This document shows positions 1 to 9,971 of a stretch of 64,000 nt of DNA, one piece after another. The position numbers and the translations under genes are program-made. This DNA is from Thioalkalivibrio sp. ALMg11 (lineage in GTDB: Bacteria > Pseudomonadota > Gammaproteobacteria > Ectothiorhodospirales > Ectothiorhodospiraceae), in NCBI RefSeq assembly GCF_000377905.1, contig NZ_KB898873.1, positions 422,233-486,232 on the forward strand. The letters are read 5' to 3'. Below the pieces are notes generated by a model, which was not told where the DNA came from, made no database searches, and was given only the letters and a program-made list of their open reading frames with translations. Position 1 is the stretch's first letter. Every line of letters begins with the position of its first letter.

Positions 1-1
1 A

Positions 2-736
2 AACCAGCTGGACCTGACCCGCGAACAGCTCGCGGTGATCACCAACACCTACTGGGACCAGCTCGACATGCTGCGCGACGACGCCGAGCTGACCCCACCG
101 GATCCGGCCGATCCGCAGGCCTGGGTGGATATCGCCCTGGCGAACAACCTGGAACTGGCCGCCCAGCGCCTGAGCACGGAGAGCGCGCGCGAACAGATCC
201 AGCGCCAGCGCGCCGAGGGCCTGCCACGCATCAACCTGAACGCCTCGGTCAACGAGAACCGCTATCACGGCCTCGATGCCGGCGCGACCGGCGGCATGTT
301 CTTCGAAGGCACCGAAGCCCAGGTCGGGATCCAGCTGGAGATCCCGTTCTACACCGGCGGTCGCGTCAGCGCCCTGACCCGTCAGGCGCGCGAGAATTTC
401 CAGGCCGCGCAGGAAGGGCAGTCGCTGGTCGAACGCCGCACCACCCAGGACACCCGCAGCGCCTATTTGTCGGTGATCTCGAACAGCTCCCGCGTGCGCG
501 CCCTGGAACAGGCCCTGGCCTCCACCCAGTCCGCGTTCGAGGCCGCCGAGGCCGGCTTCGAGGTCGGCACCCGCACCCAGGTCGACGTCCTGCTCGCCCT
601 GCGCGAGGTCTTTCGCGCCGAGCGCGACTACGCCGAGGCCCGCTACGGCTTCCTCAGCGAATCGCTGCGCCTGCAGCGCGCCGCCGGCCGCCTGAGCGTG
701 ACCGATCTCGAGGCCATCAACCGCCTGCTGGAGTAA
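2..736 (+). CDS. TolC-family outer membrane efflux protein, C-terminal part (5' truncated)
   Basis: The frame is open from the first bases, so this is the last 244 residues of a longer protein. It fits the outer membrane channel of a type I secretion or RND efflux system. The visible part has the TolC/OEP pattern: long amphipathic helices rich in Ala, Glu, Gln and Arg, a beta-hairpin segment around LEIPFYTGGRVSAL, and the helix pair that ends the second structural repeat, with VGTRTQVDVLLALREVF. TolC proteins run 430-490 residues, so about half is missing to the left. A GTG at 35 is internal and not a start. The stop overlaps the next start (TAATG), so the two genes are translationally coupled. 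Transport partners are not in the window. Confidence 0.9.
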   Translation, partial: NQLDLTREQLAVITNTYWDQLDMLRDDAELTPPDPADPQAWVDIALANNLELAAQRLSTESAREQIQRQRAEGLPRINLNASVNENRYHGLDAGATGGMFFEGTEAQVGIQLEIPFYTGGRVSALTRQARENFQAAQEGQSLVERRTTQDTRSAYLSVISNSSRVRALEQALASTQSAFEAAEAGFEVGTRTQVDVLLALREVFRAERDYAEARYGFLSESLRLQRAAGRLSVTDLEAINRLLE

Positions 737-1308
737 TGGCCGCTGCCGCTGCCAATCCGGGAGCCCGCTGCGAGCGTGCGCGCTCGCGGCTGGTTCTGAT
801 CGACTTGCAGGAACGCCTGCTGGCCGCCATGCCGGAGGCCGCGCGCGCCGAGGTCGAGCGCAACACCGCGCGCCTGATCGAGGCCGCGCGCAAGCTGGAG
901 ATCCCGATCGAGGTCTCGCGTCAGTATCCGAAGGGCCTGGGCGAAGTCACCGCCACTCTGCAGCAGGCACTCGACGGTTACGGCACGGTCACCGACAAGA
1001 CGGCCTTCTCCTGCTGCGCCGAGGACGGCCTGCGCGTGCGCCTGACGGGCGGCGACCAGGTCATCCTGACCGGCTCGGAGACCCACATCTGCGTGACCCA
1101 GACGGCGCTGGAGCTGCTGGACGCAGGCGTGACCGTGTTCGTGGTCGAGGATGGGGTCTGCTCGCGCGACGCCGGGCGCAAGCGCAACGGGCTGGAGCGC
1201 CTGCGCGCGGCCGGCGCCATCATTACCAACCACGAATCGGTGCTGTTCGAATGGCTGCGCGACGCGGCCGATCCGCAGTTCCGCGAACTGAGCCAACTGA
1301 TCCGCTAA
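736..1308 (+). CDS. Isochorismatase-family cysteine hydrolase
   Basis: This 190-residue protein has the isochorismatase/nicotinamidase fold. The catalytic triad is readable: Asp in LVLIDLQE, Lys in VTDKTAFSC and the nucleophilic Cys in SETHICV, followed by the usual AALEL-type helix. It is close to the YcaC-like hydrolases, whose substrate is usually unknown. It lacks the ArCP domain of true isochorismatases and the metal-site residues of nicotinamidases are not obvious, so no substrate is assigned. The start overlaps the stop of the TolC-like gene by one base. A GGAGG sequence just after its stop serves the small gene downstream. It is cytosolic, with no signal peptide. Confidence 0.88.
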   Translation: MAAAAANPGARCERARSRLVLIDLQERLLAAMPEAARAEVERNTARLIEAARKLEIPIEVSRQYPKGLGEVTATLQQALDGYGTVTDKTAFSCCAEDGLRVRLTGGDQVILTGSETHICVTQTALELLDAGVTVFVVEDGVCSRDAGRKRNGLERLRAAGAIITNHESVLFEWLRDAADPQFRELSQLIR

Positions 1309-1326
1309 CCGGAGGATTCCGCAGGG

Positions 1327-1473
1327 ATGCGCATACTCGGCAACATTCTATTGGGCGTCTGGCTGATCCTGTTCGGCCTGCGCGGCCTGCTGGGGCTGCA
1401 GTTCCAGTATGACCATTACGTCATCAGCGGCCTGGCGGTGATCGCCGGTATCCTGTTCATCCTGCGACGCTAA
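1327..1473 (+). CDS. Small membrane protein of 48 residues, two predicted helices
   Basis: A short frame of 48 residues lies between the hydrolase and the ATPase gene. A GGAGGA ribosome-binding site sits at 1311-1316, ten bases before the ATG. The product is two hydrophobic stretches, residues 3-24 and 31-46, separated by a short polar turn with YDHY and ended by RR. It therefore looks like a helical hairpin inner-membrane protein. The pattern (GVWLILFGLRGLL, then a second helix) recalls the many two-helix small proteins of proteobacteria with no known role. It is likely co-transcribed with its neighbours. Function unknown; the ribosome-binding site and tight spacing are the main reasons to believe it. 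Confidence 0.6.
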   Translation: MRILGNILLGVWLILFGLRGLLGLQFQYDHYVISGLAVIAGILFILRR

Positions 1474-1483
1474 TCGAGTTCCC

Positions 1484-2335
1484 ATGCGCCTGACACCCGA
1501 CGAATACCGTAACCAGGAACATCGCCGCATCACCCTGCTGGGGATGTCCGGTGTCGGCAAGACACGCCTGTCCAACATGCTCCGGCAGGAGGACTGGTTC
1601 CACTACTCCGGGGACTACCGCATCGGTACGCGCTACCTGAGCGAGCCGATCCTGGACAACATCAAGGCCCAGGCGATGGCGGTGCCGTTCCTGCGCGACC
1701 TGTTGCGCTCGGACTCGATCCAGATCATCAACAACATCACCGTGGACAACCTGCACCCGGTGGCCAGCTTCCTCGGCAAGCTCGGCAACCCGGAGCTGGG
1801 CGGCCTTCCGCTGACCGAATTCAAGCGCCGCCAGACCCTGCATCACGAGGCCGAGGTGCAGGCGATGCTCGACGTGCCGGACTTCATCCACAAGGCACAG
1901 ATGCTGTTCGGCTACCCGCATTTCGTCAATGATGCCGGCGGCTCGGTCTGCGAACTGGACAGCCCCGGCGTACTGGAGACACTCGCCGAACACACCCTGA
2001 TCCTCTACATCAAGGCGACCGACGAGGACGAACGCCAGCTCGTCGAGCGTGCGGAGCGTGACCCCAAGCCGCTGTACTACCGCGAGGCCTTCCTCGATCA
2101 ACAACTGGCCGAATACATGCGCGACGAGGGGCTGGACTACGTCGCCCAGATCGATCCGGACGCCTTCGTGTGCTGGGTCTTCTCGCGCCTGTTCCGCGCG
2201 CGCCTGCCGCGCTACGAGGCGATCGCCGAATCCCACGGCTACACCATCAGCACCACCGAACTCGCGCGTGTACGCAACGCCGCGGACTTCGATGACCTGG
2301 TGTGCATGGCCCTGGAACGGGAGGCGCGCCTCTAA
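1484..2335 (+). CDS. P-loop ATPase of unknown role, coupled to metA
   Basis: This 283-residue protein begins with an almost immediate Walker A motif, GMSGVGKT at about residues 20-27, in a kinase-like P-loop fold. DSPGVLETL lies near residue 160, where Walker B or switch residues would be expected, and TLILYIKATDEDE follows. No membrane segment or signal is seen. Its stop overlaps the start of metA (TAATG), and I recall ATPases of this kind beside methionine genes in other gammaproteobacteria. A role in sulfur amino-acid metabolism is only guilt by association. It may be a small-molecule kinase or a regulator. The start is the first ATG in frame. Confidence 0.7.
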   Translation: MRLTPDEYRNQEHRRITLLGMSGVGKTRLSNMLRQEDWFHYSGDYRIGTRYLSEPILDNIKAQAMAVPFLRDLLRSDSIQIINNITVDNLHPVASFLGKLGNPELGGLPLTEFKRRQTLHHEAEVQAMLDVPDFIHKAQMLFGYPHFVNDAGGSVCELDSPGVLETLAEHTLILYIKATDEDERQLVERAERDPKPLYYREAFLDQQLAEYMRDEGLDYVAQIDPDAFVCWVFSRLFRARLPRYEAIAESHGYTISTTELARVRNAADFDDLVCMALEREARL

Positions 2336-3405
2336 TGCCACTTGTCGCCTATTCCGATCTGCCCACCTTTGCCCGCCTGAAGAGCGAGGGCGAGACCGTC
2401 CTGCCCAGCGACTTCGCGCAGCAGCAGGAGATCCGCGCGCTGCACATCGGGCTGCTGAACATGATGCCGGACGCCGCCTTGTCGGCCACCGAGCGTCAGT
2501 TCTTCCGCCTGATCGGCGAGAGCAACCAGATCGCGCAGTTCTACATCCACCCGTTCACCCTGCCGCAGCTCAAGCGCGGGCCGAAGGGGCGCGACCACAT
2601 CAAGCAGTACTACGAGGACTTCGAGGACCTGAAGAAAGAGGGCCTTGACGCGCTGATCATCACCGGGGCCAACGTGACCCAGCCGGACCTGGCACTGGAG
2701 CCGTTCTGGGAGCCGCTGGCCGAGGTGGTGGACTGGGCGTGGGAAAATGTGACCTCGACGCTTTGCTCCTGCCTCGCCACCCACGCCGTGCTGCAGGCGC
2801 GCTACGGCGAGCACCGCGTGCACATGGGCGAGAAGCTGTGGGGCGTGTTCCCGCACCGGGTGGTGGACCGCGGGCATCCGCTGGTCACCGGCGTGAATAC
2901 CCGCTTCGACGTGCCACACTCGCGCTACAACGATGTCTCGCGCGAGCAGTTCGAGCGCCACGGCCTGCGCGTGCTGGTGGACAGCGAACAGTCCGGCATT
3001 CACCTGGGCGCCTCGCCGGACGGCTTCCGCATGGTCTTCTTCCAGGGCCACCCGGAATACGACTCCATCAGCCTGCTCAAGGAGTACAAGCGCGAGGTCG
3101 TGCGCTACATCCGGGGCGAGCGCAACGCCTACCCGCCGTTGCCGGAGAACTACCTGATGCCACAGGCCGCCGCCATCCTCGACGAGCATCGCGAACAGGT
3201 CGAGGCCGCGCTGGAGCACTGCACCGAGATCCCGGCACTGCCCGAGGCCCTGCTGCTGGACCGCCTGGACAACACCTGGCACGACACCGCGCTGGCCGTG
3301 ATCAACAACTGGCTGGGCAACGTCTATCAGCTGACCAACCTCGACCGGCGCAAGCCGTTCCGTGACAGCGTCGACCCGAGCGATCCGCTGGCCGGACGGC
3401 GATAA
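2335..3405 (+). CDS. metA: Homoserine O-acyltransferase (MetA family)
   Basis: It activates homoserine by acylation in the first committed step of methionine synthesis, using the glutamine-amidotransferase-like MetA fold. At 356 residues it is longer than E. coli MetA (309), with a longer C-terminus. The catalytic Cys is C146 in TSTLCSCLATH, and the partner His and Glu are in FFQGHPEYD. The motif GLLNMMPDAALSATERQF is the conserved MetA N-terminal signature. The start at 2335 is chosen over an upstream in-frame codon because its ATG overlaps the ATPase stop. The residue that sets acetyl- or succinyl-CoA choice is neither of the classical ones (see findings), so the donor is left open. Confidence 0.9.
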   Translation: MPLVAYSDLPTFARLKSEGETVLPSDFAQQQEIRALHIGLLNMMPDAALSATERQFFRLIGESNQIAQFYIHPFTLPQLKRGPKGRDHIKQYYEDFEDLKKEGLDALIITGANVTQPDLALEPFWEPLAEVVDWAWENVTSTLCSCLATHAVLQARYGEHRVHMGEKLWGVFPHRVVDRGHPLVTGVNTRFDVPHSRYNDVSREQFERHGLRVLVDSEQSGIHLGASPDGFRMVFFQGHPEYDSISLLKEYKREVVRYIRGERNAYPPLPENYLMPQAAAILDEHREQVEAALEHCTEIPALPEALLLDRLDNTWHDTALAVINNWLGNVYQLTNLDRRKPFRDSVDPSDPLAGRR

Positions 3406-3430
3406 GACTACGCGGCGGGGCCCTGCCCCC

Positions 3431-3540
3431 GTCATTGCGAGGAGCGCAGCGACGCGGCAATCTCCTTCCGAAACCACCAAATCCCGGCGCTTCGCCAGCG
3501 TCCGGAGGTTGCCACGTCGCCTTCGGCTCCTCGCAATGAC
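3431..3540 (+). repeat. REP-like inverted repeat
   Basis: The intergenic space after metA holds a 110-bp palindrome whose ends are the perfect 15-base arms GTCATTGCGAGGAGC and GCTCCTCGCAATGAC. Imperfect pairing continues inward (GCAATCTCC against GGAGGTTGCC). The family GTCATTGCGAGGAGCG-AGCGACG is a very common dispersed palindrome in bacterial genomes. Only one copy is seen in this window. It could fold at the end of the metA transcript. Confidence 0.85.
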
Positions 3541-3575
3541 AGGGCAGAAGACGAGCACCTCGATAGGGAAGATGC

Positions 3576-4916
3576 ATGGCCGAGAGTGACCAGGACAAGC
3601 TGCCGCGCCCGCTGATCTCCCTGTACGAAACCATTGCCGGGGACGAGGACGCACGCGTCTGCAAGGACATCCCGGAAAACGCCTGCAGCGCCCAGCCGAC
3701 CAACTTTTTCGTCCATCTGGTCTCCAATACCCTGAGCAAGATCGGCGACGAGCTGGCCTCGGCCCGCCTGGTCCTCGCCTGGCTATTGGGCGCCCTGGGG
3801 GCCCCGGCCGCCTTCGCCGGCTTCCTGGTCCCGATCCGCGAGTCCGGCTCGCTGCTGCCGCAGTTGTTCGTCGCCGCCGCCATCCGGCGGCGGGCGATCC
3901 GCAAGGGCTTCTGGATCCTCGGCAGCCTGCTCTCCGGGCTCGCGGTGGCCGGCATGGCCGTGGTCGCGCTGACCCTGGAGGGCGTGGCCGCCGGCTGGGC
4001 GATCCTCGGGCTGCTGGTCGTCTTTGCCCTTTCCCGCGGGATCAACTCGGTCGCGGCCAAGGACGTGCTGGGCAAGACCATCGCCAAGCATCGGCGCGGG
4101 ACGGTGATGGGCTATGCCGCCTCGCTGGCCGGGTTCTTCACCCTGGGGCTGGGCGTCTACCTCAGCCTCGCGAACCTGGAAGAGGCCGGCATCGGTGTAT
4201 TCGTGGCCCTGCTGGCCGCCTCGGCCGGCGCCTGGTGGATCGCCGCCGCGACCTTCACCCGGCTGCGCGAGGATCCGGGTGCCACCGAAGGCGGCGGCAA
4301 CGCCGTCACCGAGGCCATCAAGTCGATGCGCCTGCTGTGGACCGACCGCGCCTTCGGCCACTTCGTGCTCACCCGGGCGCTGCTGATGAGCACTGCCCTC
4401 GCGCTGCCCTTCTACGTCCTGCTCGCGCAGGACGCCACCGCCGGTGACCTGGGCACCCTGGGCCTGCTGATCCTCGCCAGCGGCCTGGCCTCGGCCGTCA
4501 GTGCGCCGGTCTGGGGCCGGCTATCCGACCGCTCCGCCCGCTGGGTCCTGATCCTCTCCGGGCTTCTAGCGGCCGGCCTCGGCATTGCCGTCGCCCTGAG
4601 CGTCTGGTTTGCACCGGTGGATACGGACCATGCATTGGTGCCCGGGGGCTGGGTCTACGCGACGCTGTTCTTTCTGCTCGGGGTCAGTCATGCCGGTGTG
4701 CGCCTCGGCCGCAAGACGTACCTGGTCGACATGGCAACGCAGGAGACACGCGCCGCGTTCACCGCCGTCAGCAACACGGTCATCGGTGGCCTGCTACTGA
4801 TCGGTGGCCTGTTCGGCCTGCTGGCCCAACTGGCCGGCACCGAAGTCGCCATCTTCGTGCTCGCCCTGATGAGCCTCGCCGGCGCCTTCAGCGCCTGGCG
4901 CATGGGCGAAGCCTGA
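3576..4916 (+). CDS. MFS-type permease
   Basis: A 446-residue integral membrane protein of the major facilitator type. About twelve hydrophobic segments start near residue 60, after a long polar N-terminus containing CKDIPENACSAQPTNFF. Loop motifs such as GRLSDRSARW (near residue 305) and RRGTVMGYAASLAG fit the conserved cytoplasmic loops of MFS carriers. The cytosolic N-terminal extension of about 50 residues with two Cys is unusual for the family. No substrate can be read. It is not obviously part of the metA operon, because the REP-like palindrome separates them. The ATG is preceded by a weak AGGGAAG site. Confidence 0.8.
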   Translation: MAESDQDKLPRPLISLYETIAGDEDARVCKDIPENACSAQPTNFFVHLVSNTLSKIGDELASARLVLAWLLGALGAPAAFAGFLVPIRESGSLLPQLFVAAAIRRRAIRKGFWILGSLLSGLAVAGMAVVALTLEGVAAGWAILGLLVVFALSRGINSVAAKDVLGKTIAKHRRGTVMGYAASLAGFFTLGLGVYLSLANLEEAGIGVFVALLAASAGAWWIAAATFTRLREDPGATEGGGNAVTEAIKSMRLLWTDRAFGHFVLTRALLMSTALALPFYVLLAQDATAGDLGTLGLLILASGLASAVSAPVWGRLSDRSARWVLILSGLLAAGLGIAVALSVWFAPVDTDHALVPGGWVYATLFFLLGVSHAGVRLGRKTYLVDMATQETRAAFTAVSNTVIGGLLLIGGLFGLLAQLAGTEVAIFVLALMSLAGAFSAWRMGEA

Positions 4917-4965
4917 GGCCCGCCTCTTTCCCGCCGCCTCCCCCGACTGGCCACTGTTCGTCGTC

Positions 4966-5718
4966 GGTGTTTACGTGTCTTCGTCCGGCCGCCTGCCATG
5001 CGCTCTCTCGCGAGCGCACCGCGCCCGTTTTTGATCAAAAACTGACTTCTTTGCTCGTGCAAAGAAGTACCCAAGAAACACGCCCGACTGCCGCGACCCC
5101 GGCCCGAGGCTTTTCGCGGGCGGCGCTGAACTCGCTACGCTGCGCCTCGCTCAGACATCCAGCGCCTCGTGCCTATTTAGAATCGTCCCGCGAAAAGCCT
5201 CTCCACTCGGCGCGACGACAACGGGGTCAAGATCCAAACAACGGCTATTCCGGCGCTTGTGCTCATGGATGAAGGCTGGGTCTTCCGGCATCTCGGGCAC
5301 GCTCGGCCTTCGGCCATGGCGTGCCGCACCCGCCGAGCGGGCGCCGGGGGACGTAGGATGTGATGAGCGAAGCGAATCGCATCAGGGTTTCGCACGACGT
5401 CGGGAACGGTGCGTTTCGCTGCGCTCAACCGCACCCTACGGGATGCCGTCTGTTTTGACCTTCGCTTCCCGTATGGAGCCTCTTGCTCCAGGGTCCTCGG
5501 GCCGGCCAGTTAACAATAGACACGGGGCGCTGGATGTCTGAGCGTAGCCGCAGGCGTAGCGAGTTCAGCGCCGCCGGCCCGAGGGCCCTGGAGCAAGGTT
5601 CCCGGGCGGAATCCGGGTGCCCTTCTTTGGGTACTTTCTTGGGCAAGCAAGAAAGTGCCTCGGGCGCGCTGGCGAGTCAGCGCGTGGCAGACGGCGGACC
5701 GGAGCCACCGTAAACACC
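4966..5718. repeat. About 750-bp long inverted repeat element without a gene
   Basis: The gap between the MFS gene and uup holds no credible gene but a long imperfect palindrome. The outer ends are GGTGTTTACG and CGTAAACACC. The arms then pair through blocks containing TCTGCCA/TGGCAGA, AAGAAGTACCCAAGAAA against TTTCTTGGGTACTTTCTT, and GGCGCTGAACTCGCTACG against CGTAGCGAGTTCAGCGCC. Each arm is about 230-250 bp. The middle holds one copy of the GTAGGATG palindrome at 5353-5439. Several short open frames cross it on both strands, as expected for a palindrome. The remaining stretch 5719-5877, up to uup, shows nothing clear. Confidence 0.8.
5353..5439. repeat. GTAGGATG-type palindromic repeat, copy 1 of 5
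   Basis: It starts GTAGGATGTGATGAGCGAAG and ends CTGCGCTCAACCGCACCCTAC, with arms of about 30 bp around a short loop. The same core occurs at 26831-26927, 27844-27928, 28650-28736 and 36389-36476. This copy is in the centre of the 4966-5718 palindrome. Confidence 0.85.
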
Positions 5719-5877
5719 AGATGCCAAACCATGCCCAGCCCTCCCCCGGCATACCCTCAAACGAGGGCAACCCAAGCGCCGAAAGGCGAGTCTGCAAGGC
5801 ATCACGGTGCGCGCTACGGCGCGCCAAGGTGATAGGCTTGGCGCCCGCAACAACACTCGCTCGCGACCGGAATTCGA

Positions 5878-7776
<1,899 letters not shown>

Positions 7777-7818
7777 ACCCCGGCACGTCTACAATCCGGC
7801 GACTCCCTGGATAACGGC

Positions 7819-7845
7819 TCAACTCTGAGTGCGGTCGGCCGTAAC
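7819..7845 (+). promoter_or_regulatory. Candidate sigma-28 (FliA) promoter for the chemoreceptor gene
   Basis: TCAACTCT, eleven bases, then GCCGTAAC, compared with the FliA consensus TAAAGTTT-N11-GCCGATAA. It lies about 95 bases upstream of the chemoreceptor start at 7940, the gene class normally under FliA. A second site with the same spacing and the same GCCGTA variant lies at 12037. Confidence 0.45.
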
Positions 7846-7939
7846 AGGGGTTGAATAACCACCTTTCGAGTCCGCGATCGTAATGGCCGCGGCCGGTTCG
7901 TGAAGCGCCGGACACAAGGCGCCCAGAAGGAGTCATCGC

Positions 7940-9955
7940 ATGCTGGACAAACTCTCCATTCGGGGGCTGCTGATCGCCGGCTTTGGCCTGGTGGTTGCCA
8001 TCCTGATTATCAACTCCCTGCTGGCCCTGCGCGCGATGAGTACGGGCAGCCAAGGGGTTGAGCAGCTCACCCAGGCCGACTACCCGGCAGTGGCCCGGGT
8101 CAACGACGTCGAGCAATTGCTGCAGGAGAGCGCGGCGTTTCTCGGCTTCTACCTGATGAGCGAGGAGCAGTCCCATCGCGACGCGTGGCAGAACGCGATG
8201 CGTGAACTCGATGGCGCAACCCGGGCCCTGAACGAGAACCCGGTGATCGCGGCCGACGAGGAACTGTCCGCCAGCGCAACCGAGGTCCGCCGGCTGGTCA
8301 ACCAGTTCGCCAGCTTCGAGGACCGACTGATCGAGGTGGCCGAAAACCCCGCCGAAAACATGCCGGCGCTGGGAATCGCCAATGCCCGGGCCAATCCCGC
8401 CAGCCGCGAGATGACCCAGCAAACCAACATGATGATCAGCGCCGAGATGGGGCTCCCGCGCTTCCAGCGGTCCTGGGATCGTCTCGATACTCTGCATGAT
8501 CTGCGCATGTCGGTGGTGCAGGTCACCTCCAACCTGCGCGGCTTTATCGCCTTCCGCGATGATGCCTTCCGCGCGAATGTCCGACTGTTCTCGACTCGCA
8601 CCAACGACATCACCGCACAGCTAATGGACCAGTTCGACGATCTGGACTTCGAGCAGCAAATCGCGCTGGAGGACTTTCAGGGGGCGCTGGACACCCAGAA
8701 CACCGCGCTGGATGACCTGATCGAGATCCACGGCAGCGAACAGGCACTGCAGGACGCCTACCTGATCCGCACCGAGATCGGGCCCGTGCTGATCGAGGCC
8801 CGTGACCACCTGCAGGGACTCAGCGAGCGGATTACCCATCGCGCCGAGCGCAGCGCCGCCGCGCTGACCGCCGACATGCGTGCGACCCAGACCACCCAGG
8901 GCGTACTGGCCCTGATCGGCGTGATCCTGGGCGTGGCCGGCGCGGTGTTCATCATCCTGGTGGTCCGCCGCGCCCTGGCCCATTCGACCGCGGCGCTCGA
9001 GGAGATCGCCGACGGCGACGGCGACCTGAGCCGCCGCCTGGACGAGAACGGCCTGATCGAGACCGCACAACTGGGCCGGGCCTTCAACCGCTTCACCGAC
9101 AAGATCGCCCAGGCCATTGGCAATGCCCGCGGTGGCACCGAGACCCTCAACCGTGCCACCGAGAATCTGAACCAGGAGGCCTACCAGGCCCGCGAGGCCG
9201 TGTCGCGCCAGCGCGACGAGACCGACCGCGTCGCCACCGCGATCAACGAACTGCAAAGCAGCGCCGAAGAGATCGCCCGCAACACCGATGCGACCTCCCA
9301 GGCTGGCCAGGAGGCCGGGAATGCGGTGAACAACGGCTCCGAGGTGATGAGCAAGAACATCGAGTCCATGGCCTCACTGCTCGGGACGGTCGAACAGGCG
9401 GCCGACACCGTGGCCAAGCTGGGCGAGGACTCGAAGCAGATCGGGACCATCCTCGAGGTGATCCGTGGCGTGGCCGAACAGACCAACCTGCTGGCCCTGA
9501 ACGCCGCCATCGAGGCCGCCCGCGCCGGCGAACACGGCCGCGGCTTCGCGGTGGTGGCCGACGAGGTGCGCAAGCTGGCGACCCGTACGCAGGAATCGAC
9601 CGACGAGATCGAGACCATGATCGCGCGCCTGCAGTCCGCCACCACCAGCGCAGTGAAGGCCATGCAGCAGGGTCAGGAGGAGGCCGAGGCCACCATGGAA
9701 CATACCGCCGAGGTGAACGGCGCCCTGCAGCAGATCCGCCAGTCGGTCACCACCATCGTGGAGATGACCGAGCAGATCGCGGTCGCCTCGCGCGAGCAGA
9801 GCACGGTGGTCGAGGACATCAACCGCAACATCGTGCAGATCTCCGACGAGGCGGATCAGTCGGCCAATACCGCCGACCGCGTCAGCGCCGCCTCCGACGA
9901 GCTCAAGCAGGTGGAGAAGGAGATCCAGCAGGCACTGGCCCAGTTCCGGCTCTGA
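7940..9955 (+). CDS. Methyl-accepting chemotaxis protein, transmembrane, large helical sensor domain
   Basis: A 671-residue chemoreceptor. One membrane helix is at residues 9-28 and a second at about 317-340 ([20 protein letters not shown]). The roughly 280-residue periplasmic part between them is all helical in composition and of the size of a helical bimodular (HBM) or long four-helix sensor. HAMP follows at about 340-395, then the signalling domain with the CheA/CheW-contacting tip [32 protein letters not shown]. It ends in AQFRL and has no CheR-tethering pentapeptide. The start ATG follows AGAAGGAGTC, a good ribosome-binding site. It is probably expressed alone from the FliA-like promoter. 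Ligand unknown. Confidence 0.92.
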   Translation: MLDKLSIRGLLIAGFGLVVAILIINSLLALRAMSTGSQGVEQLTQADYPAVARVNDVEQLLQESAAFLGFYLMSEEQSHRDAWQNAMRELDGATRALNENPVIAADEELSASATEVRRLVNQFASFEDRLIEVAENPAENMPALGIANARANPASREMTQQTNMMISAEMGLPRFQRSWDRLDTLHDLRMSVVQVTSNLRGFIAFRDDAFRANVRLFSTRTNDITAQLMDQFDDLDFEQQIALEDFQGALDTQNTALDDLIEIHGSEQALQDAYLIRTEIGPVLIEARDHLQGLSERITHRAERSAAALTADMRATQTTQGVLALIGVILGVAGAVFIILVVRRALAHSTAALEEIADGDGDLSRRLDENGLIETAQLGRAFNRFTDKIAQAIGNARGGTETLNRATENLNQEAYQAREAVSRQRDETDRVATAINELQSSAEEIARNTDATSQAGQEAGNAVNNGSEVMSKNIESMASLLGTVEQAADTVAKLGEDSKQIGTILEVIRGVAEQTNLLALNAAIEAARAGEHGRGFAVVADEVRKLATRTQESTDEIETMIARLQSATTSAVKAMQQGQEEAEATMEHTAEVNGALQQIRQSVTTIVEMTEQIAVASREQSTVVEDINRNIVQISDEADQSANTADRVSAASDELKQVEKEIQQALAQFRL

Positions 9956-9971
9956 TCGGGCCTACCCCGAC

